From NCBI GenBank assembly GCA_039916225.1, contig JBDSLU010000047.1, positions 1 to 11,699 on the forward strand: a DNA stretch of 11,699 nucleotides. The letters run 5' to 3'. The notes under the pieces were generated by a model. That model did not search any database and had not been told where the DNA came from. It saw only the letters and a program-made list of their open reading frames with translations. Below, piece after piece: positions 1 through 6,962 of the stretch. Every line of letters starts with the position of its first letter. The first letter of the stretch is position 1. The translations under genes and the position numbers were made by a program. The DNA is from JBDSLU01 sp039916225. Its GTDB lineage: Bacteria; Acidobacteriota; Vicinamibacteria; Vicinamibacterales; Vicinamibacteraceae.

Positions 1-774
1 GCCGGCTACGACGCCAACATGTTCCGGCTGGCCTCGTTCGGCCGGCGGGAGCTGGCTACGCTGGTCGGGCACGTCGACCTGGCCCTCGGCGACTCGGATT
101 TCAACCGCCGCGAGCTGGAGGCCATGGGCTTCGCTCCGACCGGCGTGATGCCGATCGCCGTCGACCTCGATCGCATCACCACCGCGCCGGCGCGGCCGGC
201 CCTGTCGCGCTTCCTCGACGACGGCTTGGTAAACTTCCTCTTCGTCGGCCGCATCGCCCCCAACAAGCGCATCGAAGACCACATCCGGCTGGCCGAGCAC
301 TACAAGCGCTATGTCGACGCCTATTACCGCTTCATCTTCGTCGGCAGGACCGACGCCGTGCCGGGCTACTACAAGGCCATCCTGGCGCTGATGCGCGAAT
401 ACGACATGCCGCACGATCGGTTCTTCTTCACCGGCCCGGTGCCGGACGCCGACCTCGCGGCGTTCTACCGCCACGCCGACGTCTACATCTCGCTCAGCGA
501 GCACGAAGGCTTCTGCGTGCCGCTGCTCGAATCGATGGCCGCCGACGTGCCGGTGCTGGCCTACGGCGAGGCCGCCGTCCCCGAGACGATGGGCGGCGCC
601 GGCGTCGTCTTCAACCCCAAGGACCTCGAGTTCGCCGCCGAATGGCTCGGCGTCCTCGCCTACGATCAGGACGTCCGGCGCCGGATCGTCACCGGCCAGC
701 GCGAGCGACTCGCCGACTTCGGCGACCATCGCACGGCGCGCGAACTGGACACCCTGATTGCGGAGTTCGCCTGA
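1..774 (+). CDS. GT4-family glycosyltransferase, 3' part (5' end outside window)
   Basis: Retaining glycosyltransferase of the GT-B fold that would transfer a sugar from a nucleotide-sugar donor during surface-glycan synthesis in the cytoplasm. The frame is open from base 1, so the gene begins upstream and 257 C-terminal residues are visible; the first visible Met (base 19) is internal. The C-terminal Rossmann half is complete: FVGRIAPNKR (donor-domain start), then FTGPVPDADLAAFYRHADVY, then the GT4 E-x7-E signature in HEGFCVPLLE (E169 and E177, counted from base 1), which contacts the donor nucleotide-sugar in this family. It ends with TGA just ahead of the next glycosyltransferase, suggesting one transcript. 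Acceptor and donor sugars cannot be read from the sequence. Family assignment is firm; pathway role is inferred from the neighbour. Confidence 0.9.
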   Translation, partial: AGYDANMFRLASFGRRELATLVGHVDLALGDSDFNRRELEAMGFAPTGVMPIAVDLDRITTAPARPALSRFLDDGLVNFLFVGRIAPNKRIEDHIRLAEHYKRYVDAYYRFIFVGRTDAVPGYYKAILALMREYDMPHDRFFFTGPVPDADLAAFYRHADVYISLSEHEGFCVPLLESMAADVPVLAYGEAAVPETMGGAGVVFNPKDLEFAAEWLGVLAYDQDVRRRIVTGQRERLADFGDHRTARELDTLIAEFA

Positions 775-820
775 TGCCCCAGCCCACGCCGATCGCCTCG
801 GCGAGTCGCGGAGTCCACGC

Positions 821-2083
821 GTGAAGATCGCGCTCATCGTCCAGCGCTATGGCACCGACATCCTCGGCGGCTCGGAGTACCACGCTCGCCTGATCGCCGA
901 GCGCCTCGTGCAGCGCCACCAGGTCGAGGTGCTCACCACCTGCGCCCGCGACTACATCACCTGGAAGAACGAATATCCGGAAGGTGTCGATCGAGTCCGC
1001 GGCGTCGCGGTGCGGCGCTTCTGCACCAGCGAGACGCGGGAGATCGAGGAGTTCAACCGCTACTCGGACTGGATCTTCAACTACCCGCACACCGACGCCG
1101 ATGAGCAGGACTGGCTGCGGCGGCAGGGCCCGGTGGCGCCCGGACTGCTCGAGCACCTGCAGCGCACGCATCGCAGCTACGACATCCTGATCTTCTTCAC
1201 CTACCTGTACGCGCCCACCGCCATGGGCCTGCAGATCGATCCGTCGCGGAGTGTCCTGGTGCCGACGGCGCACGACGAGCCGGCGATCAAGCTGCGGATC
1301 TATCGCGACCTGTTCCGTAAAGCCAAGGCCATTGCCTACAACACCGACGTCGAGCGGCGTTTCCTGAACGCGACGTTCGACATCCGCGCCACGACGGAGG
1401 CCACCGTCGGCTGCGGCGTCGACCTGCCGCAGAACCGGCCGCACGCCGGCACGCCGGAGGCCGCCGAAGCCGCCGCCAACGACGACGAGAACTCGCCCGA
1501 CAAGGGCTACGGCAACCGCCGCCGGATGCACGGGCGCGGCGAAGCGTTCCGCCGCCGCCATCGGCTGCACGGGCCGGTCGCGCTCTACGGTGGCCGCATC
1601 GATCCGGGCAAAGGCTGCGAGGAGCTGCTGCAGTACTTCCACGCCTATCAGCGCGTTGGCGGCGACGCGACGCTCGTCCTGATGGGCGCCAAGCTGATGC
1701 CGCTGCCCGAGGATCCGTCGGTGCGCTTCGCCGGCATGCTGTCCGAGGCCGAGCGGGCCGAGGCGCTCGAAGCCGCCACCGTCGTGGTCGTGCCCTCCCC
1801 GCACGAGAGCCTGTCGCTGCTCGCGCTCGAGGCAATGGCCGTCGGCACGCCGATCCTGGTCAACGGCCGCAGCGACGTCCTCGTCGACCACTGCCGGAAG
1901 AGCCAGGCCGGCCTCTACTACTCGTCCGCCGACGAGTTCGTCGAGTCGCTGAAGATGCTGCTCGCCGACGATCGGCTGCGGGCGCAGATGGGCCGCAACG
2001 GCCGGCAGTACGTGAAGACGAACTATCGCTGGGACGTCATCATGCAGAAGTACGAAGGGCTGATGGCGGCGCTCAAGGCCTGA
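821..2083 (+). CDS. GT4-family glycosyltransferase
   Basis: Second GT-B glycosyltransferase, 420 residues from the chosen GTG start. The GTG at 821 is preferred because the Rossmann N-terminus (VKIALIVQRYGTDILGGSEY) begins right there, with a modest GGAG-like element about 8 nt upstream; the frame is open back to a TTG at 758, but those 21 residues overlap the previous gene and look non-homologous. The GGSEYHARL segment matches the acceptor-domain glycine loop of GT4 enzymes. The donor domain starts at VALYGGRIDPGKG and carries E-x7-E in HESLSLLALE (E329, E337). Between the two domains lies an unusual charged, alanine-rich stretch of roughly 38 residues (about 1426-1545). The gene is separated by 46 nt from the upstream glycosyltransferase, so co-transcription is likely. 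Probable role in exopolysaccharide or envelope glycan assembly; substrate unknown. Confidence 0.9.
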   Translation: MKIALIVQRYGTDILGGSEYHARLIAERLVQRHQVEVLTTCARDYITWKNEYPEGVDRVRGVAVRRFCTSETREIEEFNRYSDWIFNYPHTDADEQDWLRRQGPVAPGLLEHLQRTHRSYDILIFFTYLYAPTAMGLQIDPSRSVLVPTAHDEPAIKLRIYRDLFRKAKAIAYNTDVERRFLNATFDIRATTEATVGCGVDLPQNRPHAGTPEAAEAAANDDENSPDKGYGNRRRMHGRGEAFRRRHRLHGPVALYGGRIDPGKGCEELLQYFHAYQRVGGDATLVLMGAKLMPLPEDPSVRFAGMLSEAERAEALEAATVVVVPSPHESLSLLALEAMAVGTPILVNGRSDVLVDHCRKSQAGLYYSSADEFVESLKMLLADDRLRAQMGRNGRQYVKTNYRWDVIMQKYEGLMAALKA

Positions 2084-2111
2084 TCTGCCCGGCGCACAGG
2101 CCGGCGGCGGC

Positions 2112-2122
2112 CGTGCTACCCT
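2112..2122 (+). promoter_or_regulatory. Possible extended -10 promoter ahead of the NarL-type kinase gene
   Basis: The bases TGCTACCCT (2114-2122) resemble an extended -10 element (TG-N-TAnnnT) 21 nt before the ATG at 2144, in the 60-nt gap after the glycosyltransferase genes. No convincing -35 box is visible, and the -10 matches consensus at only three of six positions. Offered because a new transcription unit is expected to start here. Confidence 0.22.
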
Positions 2123-2143
2123 ACCCGCGTTCGCCGGACTTCC

Positions 2144-3445
2144 ATGACCCCCGACGGGCTCGCGCCCGACGCGGCTGCACACGATTCGACGCCACCCGGC
2201 GTCCGCACGTGGCGGCGTGACGTCATCGATGGCGTCACGCGTCGCTTCGCGCTGGCCGCGCTGCCGGCGTTGGTGCTGGCCCTCGTCGCGAGGGCGGTCC
2301 GCGGCGACTGGGACCAAGTCGCGCTGATCGCGGTCACGCTGACCGCGACGGCGACGACGCTGTCGCACCGGCTGTCGCCACGCGCGCGGGTCGGCGTCAT
2401 CGTCAGCGCCCTCGTGTGGACCAACGCGTTCGTGATGGTCTACGGGCGACAGATCCCTTTCCATGGCACGCTGATCCCGCTCGCCGCCAGTTTCGCGGCC
2501 CTGATGGGTGGCGCGCGCTGGGGCTGGTGGACGCTCGGCCTGACGAGCGCGACCTGGTTGATCCCCTGGGTGCTGGCTATGGTCGGAGCGCCGCCGCTAT
2601 TCGATATCGCGTGGTCGAGCCAGTACCTCCGTCTCTGGTTCTTCCTGACGTCCCTGACGGCGGGGATCGTCGCCACCATCACCCACGTGACGCGGCACCT
2701 CGAAGCCAGTATCGAGCACAGCGACGCGCTCCTCGAGCGAGTCCGTGCGGAGGCGCGGGCCGTGCAGGCACTGGCCGGGCGTGTGCGCGAAGCCGAGGAA
2801 GATGAACGCCGGCGACTGGCGCGCGACCTGCACGACGACTTCGGCCAGCGGCTGACGGCGCTGCGGATGAAGCTGCAGCTGTTCCGGCTCCGGCCCGATC
2901 AGCGCACCGCCGCCATCGACGACTGCGTCACCATCTCCGAGGAACTGCTGCACGACGTTCGCGCCTTCGCCCGCGGTCTGCGGCCGCCGCTGCTCGACGA
3001 AGTGGGCCTCGGCCCGGCGCTGCACGCGCTGGTCGACGCTCATGTCGATCGGGCGGCGTTCGTCGTGACGGTCGACGTGCCGGAGCGGCTGCCCCGCCTG
3101 CCGCCGTCGATCGAGCTGGCCGCCTACCGCGTCGTCCAGGAGGCGCTCGCCAATGTCCTGCGTCACGCAGCGGCGAGCCGGCTGTCGCTGGCGGCGCGCC
3201 GCGACGGCGGCGAGCTCGCCGTCTGGGTCATCGACGACGGCCGCGGCTTCGACCCCGGACAGGCCACGTGCGCCACGCCCGGCCAGCATCTCGGGCTCGT
3301 CAGCATGCGCGAGCGCGCCGAGTTCGCCGGCGGCAGCCTGGAGGTCGACTCGGCGCCCGGACGGGGCACGACCGTGTGCCTGCGCATTCCGCTGGCGGCC
3401 GCGGCGCCGGCCGGGTCGGGCCACGAACCGGCGGTGGCGTCATGA
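2144..3445 (+). CDS. NarL/LytS-type membrane sensor histidine kinase
   Basis: Membrane histidine kinase of the HisKA_3 (NarX/DegS-like) type, 433 residues, the sensor half of a two-component system. Residues about 35-180 form five or six hydrophobic segments (for example 35-53, 59-73, 83-100, 108-122, 128-147, 161-180) with no large extracytoplasmic domain, so the stimulus is probably sensed in or near the membrane. A helical linker (186-220) leads to the phosphoacceptor box EDERRRLARDLHDDFGQRL, with H230 as the phosphorylated residue. The HATPase_c domain shows the N-box VVQEALANVLRH (N337), the G1 box DDGRGF (364-369) and the G2-like GLVSMRERAEFAGG. The ATG at 2144 gives a sensible cytoplasmic N-terminus. 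The stop overlaps the start of the response regulator gene (ATGA at 3442-3445), a translational-coupling arrangement typical of cognate pairs. The signal is unknown. Confidence 0.94.
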   Translation: MTPDGLAPDAAAHDSTPPGVRTWRRDVIDGVTRRFALAALPALVLALVARAVRGDWDQVALIAVTLTATATTLSHRLSPRARVGVIVSALVWTNAFVMVYGRQIPFHGTLIPLAASFAALMGGARWGWWTLGLTSATWLIPWVLAMVGAPPLFDIAWSSQYLRLWFFLTSLTAGIVATITHVTRHLEASIEHSDALLERVRAEARAVQALAGRVREAEEDERRRLARDLHDDFGQRLTALRMKLQLFRLRPDQRTAAIDDCVTISEELLHDVRAFARGLRPPLLDEVGLGPALHALVDAHVDRAAFVVTVDVPERLPRLPPSIELAAYRVVQEALANVLRHAAASRLSLAARRDGGELAVWVIDDGRGFDPGQATCATPGQHLGLVSMRERAEFAGGSLEVDSAPGRGTTVCLRIPLAAAAPAGSGHEPAVAS

Positions 3446-4098
3446 GCCACACCGTGCTGCTCGCCGACGATCACACGCTGGTGCGAGCGGGGCTGCGCGC
3501 GCTGCTCGAGGGCCTGCCGGAAGTCTCGACCGTGCTCGAGGCCAGCGACGGAAGGGCAGCGCTCGAGGCCATCGCCGCGCACCATCCGGCCGTCGTGCTG
3601 ATGGACATCGCCATGCCGGGGCTCAACGGGCTCGAAGCGGCGGCGCTCGTCTCGCGCGACCATCCAGGGACGCGCACGATCGTCCTCTCGATGCATGGCA
3701 CTGACGCTTACGTGCTGCAGGCGCTTCGGGCCGGCGCCGCCGGCTACCTGCTGAAGGACGCCGCCGTCGCCGAGCTGCCGCTGGCGCTGCGGGCGGTGCT
3801 CCGCGGGGAAATCTATATCAGCAGCGCCGTGTCCCGCGTCGTCGTGACCGGCTTCCTGGCCGGGATGGCCGCGGCCGATGCGCCCGGCAGAACGCCCGTC
3901 GACGCGCTCAGCGCGAGACAGCGCGAGATCCTGCAGCTCGTGGCCGAAGGGCGGTCGATCAAAGAGATCGCCTTTGCGCTGAAGTTGAGCGTGAAGACGG
4001 TGGAGACCCATCGCCGCCAGGTGATGGAGCGGCTCAAGATTTTCGACGTGCCCGGCCTGGTCCGTTTCGCGCTCCGTCACGGAATCGTCCACGAGTAG
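3442..4098 (+). CDS. NarL/FixJ-family response regulator, LuxR-type HTH
   Basis: Cytoplasmic DNA-binding response regulator, 218 residues, partner of the kinase encoded just upstream. The receiver domain has the acidic pair D9/D10, phosphoacceptor D55 in VVLMDIAMPG, S83 in IVLSMHG and the conserved K105 in GYLLKDA. The C-terminal LuxR-type helix-turn-helix runs from about residue 154: LSARQREILQLVAEGRSIKE, followed by the recognition-helix region LSVKTVETHRRQVMERL. Normal family length. The ATG at 3442 is chosen because the receiver starts directly after it and it overlaps the kinase stop as ATGA; the frame extends further upstream, but only antisense-like, arginine-rich residues would be added. 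Phosphotransfer from H230 of the kinase to D55 is the expected mechanism. Target genes cannot be inferred. Confidence 0.95.
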   Translation: MSHTVLLADDHTLVRAGLRALLEGLPEVSTVLEASDGRAALEAIAAHHPAVVLMDIAMPGLNGLEAAALVSRDHPGTRTIVLSMHGTDAYVLQALRAGAAGYLLKDAAVAELPLALRAVLRGEIYISSAVSRVVVTGFLAGMAAADAPGRTPVDALSARQREILQLVAEGRSIKEIAFALKLSVKTVETHRRQVMERLKIFDVPGLVRFALRHGIVHE

Positions 4099-4103
4099 CC
4101 CTC

Positions 4104-4124
4104 GGGCGCCGGCTTGGCCGGCCC
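4104..4124 (+). terminator. Hairpin after the NarL-type operon
   Basis: Perfect 6-bp stem GCCGGC (4108-4113) and GCCGGC (4117-4122) around loop TTG, extendable by GG/CC over a bulged C. It lies 9 nt after the response-regulator stop. There is no T-tract, so it would be a weak or factor-assisted terminator, or simply an mRNA-stabilising structure. Confidence 0.3.
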
Positions 4125-4133
4125 TCAGGCATT

Positions 4134-4146
4134 GGCGCATTGCGCC
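4134..4146 (+). terminator. Second hairpin after the NarL-type operon
   Basis: GGCG-CATTG-CGCC (4134-4146) forms a 4-bp GC stem with a five-base loop, directly downstream of the 4104-4124 hairpin. No T-run follows. Its function is uncertain; two hairpins in a row after a stop codon may act together. Confidence 0.22.
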
Positions 4147-4177
4147 CTGACCCCCACGCCACGGCATCATCCGTGAC

Positions 4178-4438
4178 GTGAACACCGACGACATTTCCCG
4201 CCTGACGGACGCGTTGCGAACCGTCTGTGCCGAGCTCGACGCGCTTTCGCTGGGACCAGGCGCCGCCGGCTCCGCCGTCGCCTCGAGCACCGAACCCAGC
4301 CCGCACGCCGGCCGCTACCGGGAGGCCGTGCGCCAAGCGGCCCTCGCCCTCGAGCGCAGTCGGACGTCCTTGAGCAGCACGGAGCTGGCCGCGGTGCGGC
4401 GCGCGCTCGAGTCGCTGCTCCTCGAAGTGCCGCGATGA
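4178..4438 (+). CDS. Small helical protein of unknown function, coupled to a histidine kinase
   Basis: An 86-residue protein I do not recognise. It appears to contain an N-terminal helix (ISRLTDALRTVCAELDAL), a Gly/Ser/Ala-rich linker (about 26-42) and a longer helical hairpin (YREAVRQAALALERSRTSL, then ELAAVRRALESLLLEV). It has no signal peptide, membrane segment or cysteine motif. The best argument that it is real is the ATGA overlap (4435-4438) with the start of the following kinase gene, implying co-translation. The start is the GTG at 4178; it has no clear Shine-Dalgarno sequence, and a 5-bp hairpin (CACGG/CCGTG, 4160-4175) ends 2 nt before it. It could be a partner, Hpt-like helper or input protein for the kinase, but no conserved HxxKG-type histidine is visible, so this remains a guess. 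Confidence 0.6.
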   Translation: MNTDDISRLTDALRTVCAELDALSLGPGAAGSAVASSTEPSPHAGRYREAVRQAALALERSRTSLSSTELAAVRRALESLLLEVPR

Positions 4439-5445
4439 CGGCCGTCCCGTGCCCGCTTCTCGAAAACCGCCCCTTCTTTGCGTCGTGGCTCGACCGGTTG
4501 GCCGCCGTGGCGCGGTCGCTGATGGGCGGCCCCGCCGGCGCCGATCGGCCGACACGCTCCGTCGACCCGCTGGTCGACGCGCAGCTGCGGCACGCCCAGA
4601 AACTGGCGCTCGCCGGCAGGCTGGCGACGGGCCTGGTCCACGATCTGAACAACGCGTTGCTCATCGCCGTAGCCTCCCTCGACCTGATGGTCGAGACGCC
4701 CGATCAGGCCGGGCTCGTCAAGGATCAGGCACAGGCCGCGTCCGACGCCTTGCGCCGCGCGGCGGATCTGACCCGGCGCGTGGCGTCATTCGGCCGTCCC
4801 GACGACGGAACGCAGCAACAGGCTGATCTCGTCGGCATTGTGCGCGCGAGCGCCCGACTGACCGAGCCGGCGCTTCGGCCCTTCATCGAACTCTCGGTGT
4901 GCTGCCCGGCGCACCCCCTGCCGGTCCGCGTCGATGCCGGACAAATCGAACAGGCCATCGTGAACCTGTGCCTGAACGCGCGCGACGCCATGCCCGACGG
5001 AGGCACGCTGCACATCACGGCCCGGTCGGCGATCCGCTGGGTGGCGCGAGGGGATGGGAGGCGCGGACGCGTGCCGGTGACCTACGCGGTGGTGGAGGTG
5101 TCGGATACGGGCACGGGGATCCCGCGGCACCTGCAGGCGCAGGTGTTCGAGCCGTTCTTCACCACCAAGGCGCCCGGCCAGGGCAGCGGCCTGGGGCTGT
5201 CGATGGTGCGCGAGACCGCGGTGGCGCACGACGGGCTGGTCGAGATGACGAGCGACGCGCTGGGCACGGCGTTCCGACCTGCTGCCGCTGTGCTGACCGT
5301 GCGCCCGGCGTCAGGCGATCAGCGCTGCGGCCAGCCGGGCCGGACGACGCCCAGCACGATGATCGCCGGGACCGGCATCACCAGCAGCGCGGCCGCCCAG
5401 GTGGCGCGGGCCTTCTGGGTCAACGCCCGGTGCCACAGCCAATAG
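4435..5445 (+). CDS. Soluble HisKA/HATPase_c histidine kinase without sensor domain; probable 3' frameshift
   Basis: Histidine kinase of 336 residues as read, with no membrane segment and no recognisable PAS or GAF domain. A short N-terminus leads to the dimerisation/phosphoacceptor helix QKLALAGRLATGLVHDLNN (H69), then HATPase_c: N-box VNLCLNARDAMPDGG (N181), G1 box DTGTGIP (from D224), F-box FEPFFTTK (238-245) and G2 GQGSGLGLSMV. Such kinases normally end soon after the last strand, here GTAFR (R281). In the read frame the protein instead continues for another 55 residues, which are the antisense of the convergent small gene at 5319-5513. Moving one frame after base 5277 gives LLPLC and a TGA at 5294-5296, a natural family ending. 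I therefore think the original gene ended near 5296, and the rest is a frameshift product or a sequencing error. No response regulator is adjacent, so it is an orphan kinase, coupled to the 86-residue gene. Confidence 0.85.
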   Translation: MTAVPCPLLENRPFFASWLDRLAAVARSLMGGPAGADRPTRSVDPLVDAQLRHAQKLALAGRLATGLVHDLNNALLIAVASLDLMVETPDQAGLVKDQAQAASDALRRAADLTRRVASFGRPDDGTQQQADLVGIVRASARLTEPALRPFIELSVCCPAHPLPVRVDAGQIEQAIVNLCLNARDAMPDGGTLHITARSAIRWVARGDGRRGRVPVTYAVVEVSDTGTGIPRHLQAQVFEPFFTTKAPGQGSGLGLSMVRETAVAHDGLVEMTSDALGTAFRPAAAVLTVRPASGDQRCGQPGRTTPSTMIAGTGITSSAAAQVARAFWVNARCHSQ

Positions 5446-5513
5446 ATCCCACTGCCGGTCATCGCCGTGTAGATCACGAGGACCGACACCAGTTCGGTGA
5501 CGGATATCTGCAT
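5319..5513 (-). CDS. Small two-helix membrane protein, PLDc_N-like
   Basis: A 64-residue membrane protein with two hydrophobic segments (about residues 7-26 and 36-58) joined by a short basic loop, HRALTQKAR. The segment RATWAAALLVMP followed by VRPG resembles the PLDc_N type of short inner-membrane domain (a Trp-containing second helix with a mid-helix proline) and the protein encoded at 9270-9500. The start ATG (5511-5513) has a very strong Shine-Dalgarno sequence, AGGAGG at 5518-5523. It is the last gene of the minus-strand run and converges on the kinase gene, whose read-through tail overlaps it by 127 nt. An AT-richer patch (5528-5545) with a TAATAG hexamer (5535-5540) could hold its promoter, but this is weak. 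Function unknown; membrane location is a confident reading of its composition. Confidence 0.65.
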   Translation of the reverse strand: MQISVTELVSVLVIYTAMTGSGIYWLWHRALTQKARATWAAALLVMPVPAIIVLGVVRPGWPQR

Positions 5514-5517
5514 GCCT

Positions 5518-5523
5518 CCTCCT
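5518..5523 (-). promoter_or_regulatory. Strong ribosome binding site of the 64-residue gene
   Basis: The minus strand reads TAGGAGGAGGC immediately before the ATG, one of the strongest Shine-Dalgarno matches in a window where most genes have weak ones. It supports the small minus-strand gene over the antisense tail of the plus-strand kinase. Confidence 0.7.
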
Positions 5524-5600
5524 ACGCGAAAGCTCTATTACTTGGATGAACGAAGCGGCCCCAAGGTTCCGAACAGGTGACGGTCGGGGCCAAAAGACAG

Positions 5601-5621
5601 GGACGGGCCTGGGACGGCCTG
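5601..5621. repeat. Short tandem repeat in the intergenic gap
   Basis: Two near-identical units, GGACGGGCCTG (5601-5611) and GGACGGCCTG (5612-5621), followed by a third partial copy GGAGGG. They lie in the 131-nt gap between the 64-residue gene and the truncated GT-C paralog, next to GGGGCCAAAAGACAGGGAC (5586-5604), a purine-rich stretch unlike the surrounding coding DNA. It may be the remnant of a REP-like element. Confidence 0.4.
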
Positions 5622-5644
5622 GGAGGGCTACACGGCGCCGCACA

Positions 5645-6955
5645 CTACGGCGCGACGCGGACGACGATCGCGTCGATCGAGGCGGCCAGGGATCGGCCGT
5701 CCGGGATGCCCGCGTCGGAGGGACGGGCATCGTAGGCGAAGCGCAGTTCGAGGTGGTTCACGCCGCTGCGCCAGGCTGCAGCCGGCACCGGCACGGTCGC
5801 CGGGTGCCAGCCCGGGGCCAGCGTGACGGCCGGCTGGGCCACGCCGTTCACGACCAGCGTCAGTTGCTGCGGCGGCGCCTTGGGCGGCTGATAGGGGCGG
5901 GCCGGGACCTCGACGACGAGGTTTGCGGGGTGGTCCAGCGGCACGTCAACGAACGCGGATCGCATCGCCCACCGGAACGAGGTGCCGCCGTCCTGCTCCG
6001 CCACGTGCCAGCCGGCCCCGACGAACGGCCCGTCGCCGGTGCCGATGTCGAGGCGCCCGCTGGCGGCGCCGCCGGCGAGCAGGCGATCCGGGCCGAGCAG
6101 GTCATAGGCGCCGGGACGCACCCCGTTCGCCGCGGCGTAGAGCAGGCTGGCTGGGGCCGACGGTGGGTGCCCGATCCATCCGTGCAGCGCCAGGGCTTGC
6201 GCGGCCCCGAGATCAGCGAACGAGACCGGCTCGCCGAGATGCACGTTCCCGTCCTGCGCCACCTTCACCGCGGTGACGTTCCACAGCACGAGGATGCTGG
6301 CCAGCGCCCCGGTCGCCAGCAGGGGCCGGCGGGCGACGACCCGCGCCGAGGCCTCGACCAGCGCCGCCAGCCCGCAGACGAAATAGGGCGCGAGCGCCAG
6401 GAACGCCGGCGCCGAGGGCCAGGCCCAGAGCCACCAGCGGGCGTGCGCGGCGACGATGAACGCCGTCAATCCCACGAGCGACAGGCCGACGGTGGAAAGC
6501 ACGCGATCGGAGCGCCACAACACGACGAGGCCGATGACCCCGAAATAGATCGCCGGCGAACTGGCCAGGAGACCGCCCCGTGACGACCACAGCACGTCGG
6601 TCAGGCTGAAATTCCCGGCGCCGAGGGTGCCATCGAACGAGAAGATCCCGGCGACGGTCCCGGCCAGCCACGGCAGCGTCGCGGCGATGCCGACCGCCAC
6701 ACCTGCGCCGGCGCGCCACCAGACGGCCGACCCGGAAAGACCTCGCGAGGCACGCACCCACCCGTAGGCCGCGGCGGAACCCAGGAGGAGCCGCACCGGG
6801 CCGCTCTGCTCCGCCGCCCCATCCAGGTACCACGCCACCGACGATCCGGCGAACACGCCGAGGGCGGCGAGCGCCGACGTGGCTCGGCCAAAGCGCTCCC
6901 GCGCGAGGAGGTAGCACAAGACCAGGGCAGCCAGGACCGACAGGATCGCGATCAT
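5645..6955 (-). CDS. Truncated GT-C-like membrane protein, paralog of the upstream 744-residue protein
   Basis: A 436-residue membrane protein homologous to the C-terminal two-thirds of the protein encoded directly upstream. Residues 1-230 hold several hydrophobic segments; 255-436 form a soluble, probably beta-rich domain. Shared landmarks include WSSRGGLLASSPAIYFG against FASQNGLFATSPILYVA, ILVLWNVTAV against AVAVWNVTFA, LHGWIGHP in both, and GGTSFRWA against GGLSFRWA. It lacks the paralog's first 200 or so residues, including the acidic FDGDVDFTND loop expected to serve catalysis in GT-C enzymes. The paralog's GYGGRRFDG motif is replaced by WAWPSAPAF. The ATG at 6953-6955 is chosen because it lies 7 nt after the upstream stop and begins with a membrane helix; a start at 7027 would overlap the upstream gene. 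Probably not an active transferase by itself; it may bind glycans or assist its paralog. Confidence 0.8.
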   Translation of the reverse strand: MIAILSVLAALVLCYLLARERFGRATSALAALGVFAGSSVAWYLDGAAEQSGPVRLLLGSAAAYGWVRASRGLSGSAVWWRAGAGVAVGIAATLPWLAGTVAGIFSFDGTLGAGNFSLTDVLWSSRGGLLASSPAIYFGVIGLVVLWRSDRVLSTVGLSLVGLTAFIVAAHARWWLWAWPSAPAFLALAPYFVCGLAALVEASARVVARRPLLATGALASILVLWNVTAVKVAQDGNVHLGEPVSFADLGAAQALALHGWIGHPPSAPASLLYAAANGVRPGAYDLLGPDRLLAGGAASGRLDIGTGDGPFVGAGWHVAEQDGGTSFRWAMRSAFVDVPLDHPANLVVEVPARPYQPPKAPPQQLTLVVNGVAQPAVTLAPGWHPATVPVPAAAWRSGVNHLELRFAYDARPSDAGIPDGRSLAASIDAIVVRVAP

Positions 6956-6962
6956 GGCGTCA

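Noticed and set aside
758..820. TTG start of the second GT4 gene at 758
   Set aside because: It overlaps the preceding glycosyltransferase gene and adds 21 residues before the Rossmann strand; the GTG at 821 fits the family N-terminus.
689..2464. A 591-codon open frame on the minus strand
   Set aside because: Antisense to the second GT4 gene and the start of the NarL-type kinase gene; composition rich in Arg, Gln, Val and Asp without recognisable motifs.
4899..5549. A 216-codon plus-strand frame over the kinase 3' end
   Set aside because: Out-of-frame shadow of the HATPase_c region with low-complexity Gly/Arg/Ala content. I considered it as the other frameshift continuation, but the frame ending at 5296 gives the more natural kinase terminus.
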